Positions 7,838 through 14,490 of a stretch of 15,355 nt of DNA are shown piece after piece (the first letter of the stretch is position 1; every line of letters begins with the position of its first letter). The stretch is taken from assembly GCA_017455945.1 (NCBI GenBank), contig JAFTLM010000339.1:1-15355 (forward strand), given 5' to 3'. This DNA comes from Clostridia bacterium. Its GTDB lineage: Bacteria > Bacillota > Clostridia > Oscillospirales > CAG-272. Position numbers and translations under genes: made by a program. Below the pieces are notes generated by a model that did no database searches, was not told where the DNA came from, and saw only the letters and a list, made by a program, of their open reading frames with translations.

Positions 7838-8863
7838 ATGAACAAGGAATTTTTTGCAGCCATTGCTCTTCTTGAAAAAGAAAAGGGCATTCCCCAAGAG
7901 TATATGCTTGAAAAGGTTGAGGCAGCTTTGATTCAGGCATTCAAAAAGGAGTACGGAAACAATACCAACGTGAGAGTCCTCCTTGACCCTGTAAAGCAGG
8001 ACGTAAAGATGTATCAGCAGAAGACCGTGGTTGAGGTGGTTGAAAACCCCGAAATCGAAATGTCGCTTGAGGATGCCAAGAAGCTCAGCAAGAGACACAC
8101 CGTAGGCAAGGTTGTAGAGTTTGAGGTTAAAATCAAGGATTTCAGACGTCTCAGTGCCGGTGCGGGAAAATCTGTAATTATTCAGGGCATACGTGAGGGC
8201 GAGAGAAAAGCTGCCCAGCAGGCATACGAGAATAAGAAAGAAGAAATTATAACCGCAACAGTCAATAAAATTGATTTTGAAAACGGTAACGCAATTCTCG
8301 ATACCGGAAACGGCAACGCAGTGCTTCTCAAGAGCGAGCAGATTCCCGGTGAGGAATATGAAGTGGGACAGAAAATCAAGGTTTTCGTAATGGAAGTCAA
8401 CAAGGAACTCAAAGGTCCCATTGTTACTCTTTCCAGAGTTCACCAGGGACTTGTAAGACGTATGTTCGAACTTGAGGTTCCCGAAATCACAGACGGTGTC
8501 GTGATGATAAAGGGCGTTGCGAGAGAAGCAGGCTCGAGAACAAAGATAGCGGTTTATTCACGTGACGAGGACGTTGATGCGGTAGGCGCTTGTATCGGTA
8601 ATCACGGTATGAGAATTTCGAGCATCGTAGACGAGCTTTGCGGCGAAAAGATAGATATCGTTAAATACAGCGACATTCCCGAGGAATATATTGCAGCGGC
8701 ACTTGCTCCCGCACAGGTTGATTCGGTTGAGATGACCGGAGAGAGAAGCTGTAAGGTTATAGTAGGCGCGGATCAGCTTTCTCTTGCTATCGGTAAAGAG
8801 GGACAGAACGCAAGACTTGCAGCAAGACTTACGGGATATAAGATAGACATAAAAGCAGAATAA
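7838..8863 (+). CDS. nusA: Transcription termination/antitermination factor NusA
   Basis: NusA binds RNA polymerase and nascent RNA, promoting pausing, intrinsic termination and rRNA antitermination. The N-terminal polymerase-binding domain (about residues 1-125) begins MNKEFFAAIALLEKEKGI. An S1 domain spans about 130-200. KH1 contains GACIGNHGMRI. KH2 contains AIGKEGQNARLAARLTGYKIDI, and the protein ends almost immediately after it. At 341 aa it lacks the C-terminal acidic repeats of Escherichia coli NusA, as is usual in Bacillota. The start has a GAAAGGA ribosome binding site about nine bases upstream. Only ten bases separate its stop from ylxR. Confidence 0.97.
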   Translation: MNKEFFAAIALLEKEKGIPQEYMLEKVEAALIQAFKKEYGNNTNVRVLLDPVKQDVKMYQQKTVVEVVENPEIEMSLEDAKKLSKRHTVGKVVEFEVKIKDFRRLSAGAGKSVIIQGIREGERKAAQQAYENKKEEIITATVNKIDFENGNAILDTGNGNAVLLKSEQIPGEEYEVGQKIKVFVMEVNKELKGPIVTLSRVHQGLVRRMFELEVPEITDGVVMIKGVAREAGSRTKIAVYSRDEDVDAVGACIGNHGMRISSIVDELCGEKIDIVKYSDIPEEYIAAALAPAQVDSVEMTGERSCKVIVGADQLSLAIGKEGQNARLAARLTGYKIDIKAE

Positions 8864-8873
8864 TATAGTCAAA

Positions 8874-9146
8874 ATGGAACATAAGAAGAAAAAAATTCCC
8901 GAACGCCAATGTCTTGGATGTAACGAGCATAAGCCCAAAAGTCAGTTGCTCAGAGTTGTGAGAACTCCGGACGGAAGTGTCAGTCTTGACTTTAAAGGAA
9001 AAGTCAGTGGGCGAGGCGCGTATATATGCCATGATGTTGAATGCTTAAAAAAAGCCCGTCGAGCAAAACGCATAGAACGAAATCTTGAATGTGAAATACC
9101 CGACGCGGTTTATGACGAAATGGAAAGGGAACTGAATGAAAAATGA
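8874..9146 (+). CDS. ylxR: YlxR/RnpM family RNA-binding protein (DUF448)
   Basis: This small basic protein of 90 aa shows the YlxR fold signature: RQCLGC with Cys13 and Cys16, the conserved GRGAY at 46-50, and further cysteines at 52 and 57. In B. subtilis the homologue has been renamed RnpM because it binds RNase P RNA and modulates its activity; applying that here is inference from family. The tail (about residues 60-90) is charged and helical. No Shine-Dalgarno-like sequence precedes the ATG at 8874: the 20 bases upstream are the nusA end and an A/T stretch. No alternative in-frame start sits further back, so expression probably depends on ribosomes finishing nusA ten bases earlier. Its TGA overlaps the next start as ATGA. 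Confidence 0.93.
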   Translation: MEHKKKKIPERQCLGCNEHKPKSQLLRVVRTPDGSVSLDFKGKVSGRGAYICHDVECLKKARRAKRIERNLECEIPDAVYDEMERELNEK

Positions 9147-9475
9147 GTAATTCCCGAGATAATGAAAACAATTCCGAAAGACTGATGAGACTTATAGGAC
9201 TTGCCGCAAGAGCAGGAAAGCTTGTTTACGGTACACCGATGGTTTGTGAGGCTTTGCGGAGAAAACAGCCGATTTACTACGTGTTCAGAGCCGAAGGCGT
9301 TTCGGCAAACACAAAGAAACGAATGGACGACAAATGCGAATTTTATAACGTCAGGCTTGTGGATTTGGAGCTTGATATGTCAGAGTTTGCCCATCGGCTT
9401 GGAAAGAGCGGAGAGCTTGCGGTGGCGGCACTCACCGATGAGGACTTCGCTAAGGGAATAGAAAAGCTTATATAG
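9143..9475 (+). CDS. ylxQ: YlxQ, L7Ae/L30e-family RNA-binding protein
   Basis: This 110-aa protein belongs to the L7Ae/L30e/S12e kink-turn-binding family, and its operon position identifies it as YlxQ. The core begins RLMRLIGLAARAGKLVYG, with the family glycine and lysine pattern. It continues with a strand-helix unit (YYVFRAEGVSANTKKRMDD) and ends with LGKSGELAVAALTDEDFAKGI. The first eleven residues are a polar extension. The start overlaps the ylxR stop by four bases, which implies coupled translation. A 73-base gap with a stem-loop follows before infB. The exact RNA target is not established. Confidence 0.92.
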   Translation: MSNSRDNENNSERLMRLIGLAARAGKLVYGTPMVCEALRRKQPIYYVFRAEGVSANTKKRMDDKCEFYNVRLVDLELDMSEFAHRLGKSGELAVAALTDEDFAKGIEKLI

Positions 9476-9488
9476 ATACCGTTTCGGA

Positions 9489-9517
9489 GTCGGGAAAAGA
9501 AAAGTTCGGCTCCCGAC
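9489..9517 (+). promoter_or_regulatory. Stem-loop between ylxQ and infB
   Basis: GTCGGGA (9489-9495) can pair with TCCCGAC (9511-9517) over a 15-base loop, in the 73-base gap before infB. No T-run follows, so it is not an ordinary terminator. It ends about 15 bases before the infB ribosome binding site (AAAGG/GGTAGG). It could be an mRNA processing or stability element, or nothing. Confidence 0.5.
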
Positions 9518-9548
9518 CGCATACACCAAAGAAAGGTAGGGTAACAAT

Positions 9549-12386
9549 ATGGCAAATAACCCCCAATTTAAAATCACTCAAATAGCAAAAGATCTTGGAA
9601 AAAAGAGCAAGGATATAGTAGAGCTTCTTGTGTCAAAGGGCGTTGATGTGAAGAATTCGCAGAAAACCCTTGAGGCAGAAGAGTTTGATATTTTCTTTGA
9701 TGCGATTACCAAGGAAAACCAAATAGTTGAAATCGGAGATTACCTTGACGGCGTTACCTATATTCCGTCAAAGGAAAAGCCCGAAGAGCCTAAGAAGGAA
9801 GAGGTTAAGGCTGAAGCCCCCAAGAGCGAGGAGCCTAAGGCAGAGCCTAAGAAAACCGAGTCCGAAAAGGCCGAGCCTAAGAAAGCAGAACCCAAAAAAG
9901 AAGAGCCTAAAAAGGCGGAGGCACCAAAGAAGCCGGAACCGCCCAAGACTCCTAAGGCTCCCGAAGTTCCTAAGGCACCAAAGGCTCCCGAGATTCAGCC
10001 TAAGAAAGACGATCCCAAGCCCGCAGAGGCTAAGCCCGCACCGCGTCAGAACGATTTCAAGTCCAGAGAGGACCGTTTCGGCGACCGCAGAGAGGGGCAG
10101 TTCCGTGACGGTAAGGACGGAAGAGATAACCGCGACGGAAGAGATAACCGCGACGGAAGAGATAACCGCGACGGAAGAGATAACCGCGACGGAAGAGATA
10201 ACCGCGGTGGAAGAGATAGCTTTGGCGGACGCGATAATTTCGGAGGTCGTGATAACCGTTCCGCACAGGGAGGAAGGCCTCAGAATAATCGTCAGAACGG
10301 CGGCTTTGCTTCAATGAAGGATAAGGATGAGGTTTACCAGAACGCTCCCCGTGAGAAGTTCCAACCTCAGCAGATAATCAGAGCTCAGACTCCCAAGGGC
10401 GGAAATCCCAATCAGAAGAAGGGCGGAACACGTATCGTTGATATGCGTGACTCCAACGTTGACCTTTCCAAATACGATGATAAGCTGACTTCATTTGTGT
10501 CCGAGTCTGTTGCTGACCTCCGCGGAGGAAACCAGCAGTTCAAGAAGAAGAACACAAACGGTCAGATGCAGAACAACCGCAATAATAACTTCAAGAAGAA
10601 TAAGAAGCCGGCGGCTCCCGCACAGCCCATCAAGAAAGTACCCGTAAACGTAAGCATTCCCGATGAAATCGTTGTCGGCGAGCTTGCGTCAAGACTTAAG
10701 GTAACGGCGGCAGAGGTAGTTAAAAAGCTTATGCTTATGGGTATGATGGTTACCATCAACCAGACCATCGACTATGATACGGCATTCCTTGTTGCAGACG
10801 AGCTTGGTGCAAACGTAACCAAAGAGGTCGTGGTAACTATCGAGGAAAAACTCTTTGATGAGGCAGAGGATACTGCAGAGTCGCTCATTACCAGAGCACC
10901 CGTAGTCTGTGTTATGGGACACGTTGACCACGGTAAAACATCGTTGCTTGACGCTATCAGAGATACACGTGTTACTTCGGGCGAGGCAGGCGGTATTACA
11001 CAGCATATCGGTGCTTACAGAGTAAATATCAACGGTCAGGATATCACCTTCCTTGATACTCCCGGTCACGAAGCCTTTACAGCAATGCGTGCAAGAGGTG
11101 CTCAGGCAACAGATATCGCAAGTCTTGTGGTTGCGGCAGACGACGGTATCATGCCCCAGACCATAGAGGCTATTAACCACGCCAAGGCGGCAGGTATCGA
11201 TATTATCGTTGCTATAAATAAAATGGATAAACCCACCGCTAACCCCGACGCGGTTAAGCAGGAGCTTACAAAGTACGACCTTGTTCCCGAGGAATGGGGC
11301 GGTGACGTTATCTGCGTTCCCGTTTCGGCACTTACACACCAGGGTATAGACGACCTTCTTGAAAACGTCTTGCTTGTTGCAGAGGTTAAGGAGCTTAAGG
11401 CTAATCCCAACCGCCGCGCAAAGGGTATCGTAATCGAGGCTAAGCTTGATAAGGGACGCGGTCCCGTTGTTACGCTTCTCGTTCAGAACGGTACGCTTCA
11501 CACGGGTGACGTTGTTATCGCGGGTACCGCAGTAGGTCACGTAAGAGCTATGACCGACCACACCGGACGTCAGCTTAAGGAAGCAGGACCTTCTGTGCCC
11601 GTTGAGATCATCGGTCTTGCGGAAGTTCCCACCGCAGGTGACGAGTTCAACGCCGTTGCCGATGAGAGAATGGCACGTGAGCTTGCAGACAACAGACGTA
11701 ACAAGGCTAAGGAAGAAGAATTCAAGGCTAACAGCAGAGCAAGTCTTAACGACCTCTTCAGCCAGATCTCCGAGGGCGTTAAGGACCTTAACATCATCGT
11801 TAAGGCAGACGTTGTGGGCTCTGCCGAGGCTGTCAAGGCATCCTTGCAGAAGATATCCAACGAGGAAATCCGCGTAAGAGTTATTCACTCCGCAGTCGGC
11901 GGAATTAACGAGGGCGATGTAATGCTTGCCGCGGCATCCAACGCTATTATCGTCGGATTTAACGTTCGTCCCGACAGAAGTGCAACGGAATCTGCCGAAA
12001 GACAAGAGGTTGAAATCCGTACGTATCGTGTAATCTACGATGCAATCGAAGAGATTACAGCCGCAATGAAGGGTATGCTTGCTCCTAAGTATAAGGAATC
12101 GGTTATCGGACACGCTGAGGTTCGTCAGACCATACACGTTCCCAATATCGGAACGGTTGCAGGTTCTTACGTTCAGGACGGTAAGGTAACGCGTGCTTCG
12201 CAGATTCGTGTTGTTCGTGACGGTATTGTTATATTTGAGGATAAGATATCCTCTCTTCGCCGATTCAAGGACGACGTGCGTGAGGTTGCCAGCGGATACG
12301 AGTGCGGTATCGCTCTTGAAAAGTTCAACGATATCAAGATCGGAGACGTACTTGAAGCCTTCATTATGGAAGAAATCGAGCAGTAA
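9549..12386 (+). CDS. infB: Translation initiation factor IF-2
   Basis: IF-2 is the GTPase that places formyl-Met-tRNA on the 30S subunit and drives 50S joining. A first IF2_N domain lies at about residues 5-60. A long disordered linker (about 75-360) is first lysine/glutamate/proline-rich, then arginine/glycine/aspartate-rich with five DGRDNR units at 190-219, then asparagine/lysine-rich. A second IF2_N domain lies at about 362-430. The GTPase domain has GHVDHGKTS at 457-465, DTPGHEAF at 503-510 and NKMD at 557-560. The two beta-barrels and fMet-tRNA-binding C-terminal region end in FIMEEIEQ. At 945 aa it is long because of the linker; the catalytic part is ordinary. The ATG follows AAAGG/GGTAGG. 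It is the last gene before a strong terminator. Confidence 0.97.
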   Translation: MANNPQFKITQIAKDLGKKSKDIVELLVSKGVDVKNSQKTLEAEEFDIFFDAITKENQIVEIGDYLDGVTYIPSKEKPEEPKKEEVKAEAPKSEEPKAEPKKTESEKAEPKKAEPKKEEPKKAEAPKKPEPPKTPKAPEVPKAPKAPEIQPKKDDPKPAEAKPAPRQNDFKSREDRFGDRREGQFRDGKDGRDNRDGRDNRDGRDNRDGRDNRDGRDNRGGRDSFGGRDNFGGRDNRSAQGGRPQNNRQNGGFASMKDKDEVYQNAPREKFQPQQIIRAQTPKGGNPNQKKGGTRIVDMRDSNVDLSKYDDKLTSFVSESVADLRGGNQQFKKKNTNGQMQNNRNNNFKKNKKPAAPAQPIKKVPVNVSIPDEIVVGELASRLKVTAAEVVKKLMLMGMMVTINQTIDYDTAFLVADELGANVTKEVVVTIEEKLFDEAEDTAESLITRAPVVCVMGHVDHGKTSLLDAIRDTRVTSGEAGGITQHIGAYRVNINGQDITFLDTPGHEAFTAMRARGAQATDIASLVVAADDGIMPQTIEAINHAKAAGIDIIVAINKMDKPTANPDAVKQELTKYDLVPEEWGGDVICVPVSALTHQGIDDLLENVLLVAEVKELKANPNRRAKGIVIEAKLDKGRGPVVTLLVQNGTLHTGDVVIAGTAVGHVRAMTDHTGRQLKEAGPSVPVEIIGLAEVPTAGDEFNAVADERMARELADNRRNKAKEEEFKANSRASLNDLFSQISEGVKDLNIIVKADVVGSAEAVKASLQKISNEEIRVRVIHSAVGGINEGDVMLAAASNAIIVGFNVRPDRSATESAERQEVEIRTYRVIYDAIEEITAAMKGMLAPKYKESVIGHAEVRQTIHVPNIGTVAGSYVQDGKVTRASQIRVVRDGIVIFEDKISSLRRFKDDVREVASGYECGIALEKFNDIKIGDVLEAFIMEEIEQ
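10116..10205 (+). repeat. Five perfect 18-bp tandem repeats inside infB
   Basis: The unit GACGGAAGAGATAACCGC is present five times without a mismatch and encodes DGRDNR. Diverged copies follow (GGRDSF, GGRDNF, GGRDN). As the unit is a multiple of three, gain or loss of copies would keep frame and only change linker length. The lack of synonymous differences between the copies suggests recent expansion or homogenisation. Confidence 0.97.
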
Positions 12387-12393
12387 TATAAAG

Positions 12394-12427
12394 AAAAAGG
12401 AAAGTTCCGATGAACTTTCCTTTTTTT
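12394..12427 (+). terminator. Intrinsic terminator after infB (probably bidirectional)
   Basis: GGAAAGTTC (12399-12407) pairs with GAACTTTCC (12412-12420) over a four-base loop and is followed by seven Ts. The five As before the stem extend pairing into the T-run and give a T-rich tail on the other strand, so it can also end transcription of the xre gene arriving from the right. It begins seven bases after the infB stop and closes the rimP operon. Confidence 0.93.
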
Positions 12428-12436
12428 GTGTAAATG

Positions 12437-12451
12437 TATAGGTAACCTATA
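12437..12451. repeat. Perfect dyad TATAGGT-A-ACCTATA
   Basis: This 15-base inverted repeat has seven-base arms and a single central base, placed between the infB terminator and the xre stop codon. The same two arms recur at 14349-14355 and 14401-14407, on the far side of the neighbouring membrane gene. It has no T-run of its own. It may be a protein-binding site or a boundary repeat. Confidence 0.75.
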
Positions 12452-12453
12452 AT

Positions 12454-12696
12454 TTATTTGATTTCCTGTTCCAAATTTTGGAATTCCGGGGTGTTGAAAA
12501 AGTCAATAAGGGTTATGCCAAAACCGTCGCAGAGCATTTTTAAGGTGACAATGCCGGGATTTTGGCTTTTTCCGTAAAGAATGTTTTTTATGGTTGACGG
12601 AGCTACCGCCGATTCCATTGCTAATTTGTGAATTGACATTTTGTGCTCCTCGCACAGTATTAAAAGTCTGTTTTTTACGACTGTATAAGTGTTCAT
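12454..12696 (-). CDS. Small XRE/Cro-CI family transcriptional regulator
   Basis: This 80-aa protein is essentially one Cro/CI-type helix-turn-helix domain (about residues 6-67). It contains KNRLLILCEEHKMSIHKLA, the recognition segment VAPSTIKNILYGKSQNPGI, and the closing helix LKMLCDGFGITLIDFFN. No ligand or oligomerisation domain follows. The ATG at 12696 has GGAGGA about seven bases upstream. It is divergent from the 501-aa membrane gene, and its own -10 (TATAAT read on the minus strand, 12733-12728) overlaps a TGGGCTAT-type octamer. Negative autoregulation and joint control of the divergent gene are therefore the natural inference. The host signal is unknown. Confidence 0.88.
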   Translation of the reverse strand: MNTYTVVKNRLLILCEEHKMSIHKLAMESAVAPSTIKNILYGKSQNPGIVTLKMLCDGFGITLIDFFNTPEFQNLEQEIK

Positions 12697-12727
12697 AACT
12701 ATTCCTCCGTATAAATATTATGGACTA

Positions 12728-12733
12728 ATTATA
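12728..12733 (-). promoter_or_regulatory. -10 box of the xre gene
   Basis: TATAAT reads on the minus strand at 12733-12728 and would start transcription about 25 bases before the xre ATG. At 16-18 base spacing the -35 is poor (CCACTT-like), and TTGTCA lies too close (13 bases). The promoter is probably weak. It overlaps the left octamer at 12731-12738. Confidence 0.6.
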
Positions 12734-12792
12734 GCCCAAACCTCTTGACAAAGTGGGCTATATATGATACAATATAGGCTATAAATAGCCCA
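12731..12792. promoter_or_regulatory. Operator cluster: four octamers of the TGGGCTAT type
   Basis: ATAGCCCA occurs at 12731-12738 and 12785-12792. Its reverse complement TGGGCTAT is at 12754-12761, and a one-mismatch form TAGGCTAT is at 12775-12782. They form two inverted pairs. The outer pair (arms TATAGCCCA and TGGGCTATA, 15-base gap) encloses the -35 of the rightward promoter, and its left arm covers the xre -10. The second pair (GGCTAT-AA-ATAGCC, 12777-12790) sits on the rightward transcription start. This layout fits repression by the XRE protein encoded next door, which is inferred. Confidence 0.82.
12745..12773 (+). promoter_or_regulatory. Sigma-A promoter of the 501-aa membrane protein gene
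   Basis: There is a perfect -35 TTGACA (12745-12750), a 17-base spacer and -10 TACAAT (12768-12773) with a TGA extension. Transcription would start near 12780, within the inverted repeat GGCTAT-AA-ATAGCC, and give a leader of about 60 bases. This near-consensus strength combined with operators suggests a promoter kept off by a repressor. Confidence 0.87.
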
Positions 12793-12840
12793 CTATTTAC
12801 AAAAAAACAGAAAAACAGACAGAACGGAGGAAAATGTGAT

Positions 12841-14346
12841 ATGAAAAAAATTTTTGGCTTGATTTGCGGAATACTTATGCTTGTGGGAATGGCGGCATTC
12901 TTTATTCTTCCCGGCTGGTATATTCCCGGAGCAGTGTTTGCGGTTGTCGTTGTTATATTGACAATCATTACATCTCTGAAAAAGAAATACGAAACAAAAT
13001 GTAGCAAGTGTAAAACAGCATATGATTATGACACCGACGTGGAGTGGAGACTTATAAAGAGGTGGACAGAGGGACAGCCTGATACAAGTGACAAACTTGT
13101 GCGTTCCTACTTTTTATATGATATTACCTGTACTTGTTCGGAGTGCGGAACTAAGAAGCGTTACCGTAAAAAAATTGAGGGACCGTCTATAAACGATAAG
13201 TTTGAGTTTGAGATTATAGAACCCGAAGCTGTTCTTGAGGATAATTTTGATCAGAGTACGGAAGTTGGTTGGGGTGCCGGATTCTTCTGCCTTATTATGG
13301 CAGTGGCTTTCTTTGTTGGTGGACTTTTCTTCAGTGGAAAGTTGGGTGCAATGCTTGCGGATGCCGATATCTATATTCCGGGCGTTACTCAGGTTGAAAA
13401 AGGAGAGGACCCTGCGGATTATTACGGTGCATATTATGCCAGAGACGGGCACGTAATAAAGATATTCGATATAACAGAGTCCGAATGTGTAGTTACGTAC
13501 GACAATGGTGTTGAAAAGGAAGTTGCTGCATATCCTTATGAATACGTGTCGGCAGAGTGGGCAAGCGAACATATAGAAGTCGGAATTTACAGCGGAAAAG
13601 ATGTTATATTGATTTATCAAGATGAAGATAAAACCACTTTCATTCCTTTGTGGGTTATGGAAAAATCCGATGGAGAATATAAGCTTTGTGATAACTCAGG
13701 TTCAGAATATACCACAGATGTTATCAGCTGGGATGAGTACAAGGCTGATCCGGCGGATTATTACGGAATTTACTACGGTTCCCGTCAAAATATGTATCTT
13801 GTAACCCTTGAAATAACCGAATCTGAGGTTAAAATAACGTCTGACAACGGTCGTAGCAATTCGGTTGAAGGCGGAATCTATGATTACGTTACAGAAGAAT
13901 ATATAAAGGAATTTTATCCTTCATATTATGTCGAGGGGTGGGATGCTCTGTTGGTTTACACAGATGAGACGAAAGAAAAATTCAATATTTTCTGCATAGC
14001 TTATCAGAACGGAGAATATTCCATTATGCTTGATGACGGCGACATCGTAACGCCGACGGTTTTAACATTGGCAGATATTATGGAAGATCCTAAGGACTAT
14101 TACGGAACTTACAAGCTAAATTCGTTTTATGTCGTTCTGAATAAAGACGGTACAGCCAAGATAAATCTTGGAAAAGAAGAGGAAATACTTCCTTATCTCT
14201 ATGTAAACCAAGACTATATTTATAATTTTTACAAGAAAAATTATAATGCCGCTATTGTAGCGTACCGTGATGATGGCAATGCGTACGTATTTGAATATGA
14301 AAGCGGAAAGCTGACACTTGGCGATCAGTACGTTTTTGAAAAGTAA
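12841..14346 (+). CDS. Unrecognised membrane protein with CxxC pairs and three 113-residue DPxDYYG repeats
   Basis: I do not recognise a named family. Two hydrophobic segments at about residues 4-24 and 26-45 form an N-terminal hairpin. A soluble stretch follows with C54-x2-C57 and C99-x2-C102 (plus C97), spaced like a split zinc ribbon. A third membrane segment lies at about 145-165. The remaining 310 residues hold three repeats, each headed DPADYYG or DPKDYYG at 190, 303 and 416, a spacing of exactly 113. Each continues with strand-rich sequence, a YVxxEYI-like helix, an ILIY/LLVY/AIVAY strand and GEYxL or a similar turn. Metal binding and the side on which the repeats lie are unproven. GGAGG lies ten bases before the ATG, with a start-stop ATGTGA between them. 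Control by the divergent XRE protein is likely. A sensor, envelope-stress or defence role cannot be separated from the sequence. Confidence 0.85.
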   Translation: MKKIFGLICGILMLVGMAAFFILPGWYIPGAVFAVVVVILTIITSLKKKYETKCSKCKTAYDYDTDVEWRLIKRWTEGQPDTSDKLVRSYFLYDITCTCSECGTKKRYRKKIEGPSINDKFEFEIIEPEAVLEDNFDQSTEVGWGAGFFCLIMAVAFFVGGLFFSGKLGAMLADADIYIPGVTQVEKGEDPADYYGAYYARDGHVIKIFDITESECVVTYDNGVEKEVAAYPYEYVSAEWASEHIEVGIYSGKDVILIYQDEDKTTFIPLWVMEKSDGEYKLCDNSGSEYTTDVISWDEYKADPADYYGIYYGSRQNMYLVTLEITESEVKITSDNGRSNSVEGGIYDYVTEEYIKEFYPSYYVEGWDALLVYTDETKEKFNIFCIAYQNGEYSIMLDDGDIVTPTVLTLADIMEDPKDYYGTYKLNSFYVVLNKDGTAKINLGKEEEILPYLYVNQDYIYNFYKKNYNAAIVAYRDDGNAYVFEYESGKLTLGDQYVFEK

Positions 14347-14348
14347 TT

Positions 14349-14407
14349 TATAGGTGTGGGCTATTGAAGGTAACTTCTAAAAACATTAGAAGTTACCTAA
14401 ACCTATA
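14349..14407. repeat. Nested dyad: 12-bp stem-loop inside TATAGGT/ACCTATA arms
   Basis: The inner stem is GGTAACTTCTAA (14369-14380) with TTAGAAGTTACC (14386-14397) over a five-base loop. The outer arms are TATAGGT (14349-14355) and ACCTATA (14401-14407). No T-run follows on either strand, so it is a weak terminator candidate for the 501-aa gene at best. The outer arms match the dyad at 12437-12451. Confidence 0.8.
14357..14364 (+). promoter_or_regulatory. Fifth exact copy of the octamer TGGGCTAT
   Basis: This copy lies 11 bases after the stop of the 501-aa gene, within the nested dyad and about 125 bases before the LemA-like gene. It matches the exact operator copies at 12731-12792 base for base but stands alone, without an inverted partner. 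It may bring the following gene under the same regulator, or be chance. Confidence 0.5.
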
Positions 14408-14439
14408 GAAATCAAGGTGTACTACCGTGTTGACCGTTT

Positions 14440-14468
14440 TTAACGGTTAGTTAGGTTGATAATATGAT
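14440..14468 (+). promoter_or_regulatory. Possible promoter of the LemA-like gene
   Basis: TTAACG (14440-14445), a 17-base spacer and TATGAT (14463-14468) form a moderate sigma-A match about 22 bases before the ATG. The -35 overlaps the small dyad ACCGTT-TTT-AACGGT (14433-14447), which could be an operator. Read-through from the upstream gene is the alternative. Confidence 0.45.
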
Positions 14469-14490
14469 TAGAGATTGACGGAGATTTATA

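Noticed and set aside
7745..8443. Minus-strand frame of 232 codons opposite rimP end and nusA
   Set aside because: It is cysteine- and leucine-rich shadow sequence antisense to conserved nusA, with no promoter or ribosome binding site.
9489..9517. Terminator before infB
   Set aside because: A seven-base stem with a large loop and no T-run; infB has no other promoter, so it must be read through.
10116..10205. Possible CRISPR array
   Set aside because: The 18-bp units are directly adjacent with no spacers, are in frame within infB and are too short for CRISPR repeats.
10057..10314. Minus-strand frame with repeated RGYLF units
   Set aside because: It is only the reverse of the 18-bp repeats coding for DGRDNR in infB; no start signal supports it.
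10689..12137. Long open frame of 482 codons on the minus strand opposite infB
   Set aside because: It is antisense to the conserved GTPase part of infB, has no ribosome binding site or family features, and has a composition typical of a shadow frame.
12729..13007. Minus-strand frame of 92 codons overlapping the divergent promoter and the membrane gene
   Set aside because: It overlaps the promoter and operators and the first codons of the membrane gene; no ribosome binding site or family signature.
12437..14407. Insertion sequence or transposon between the dyads
   Set aside because: No transposase or recombinase frame is present between the repeats; kept only as a possible boundary signal.
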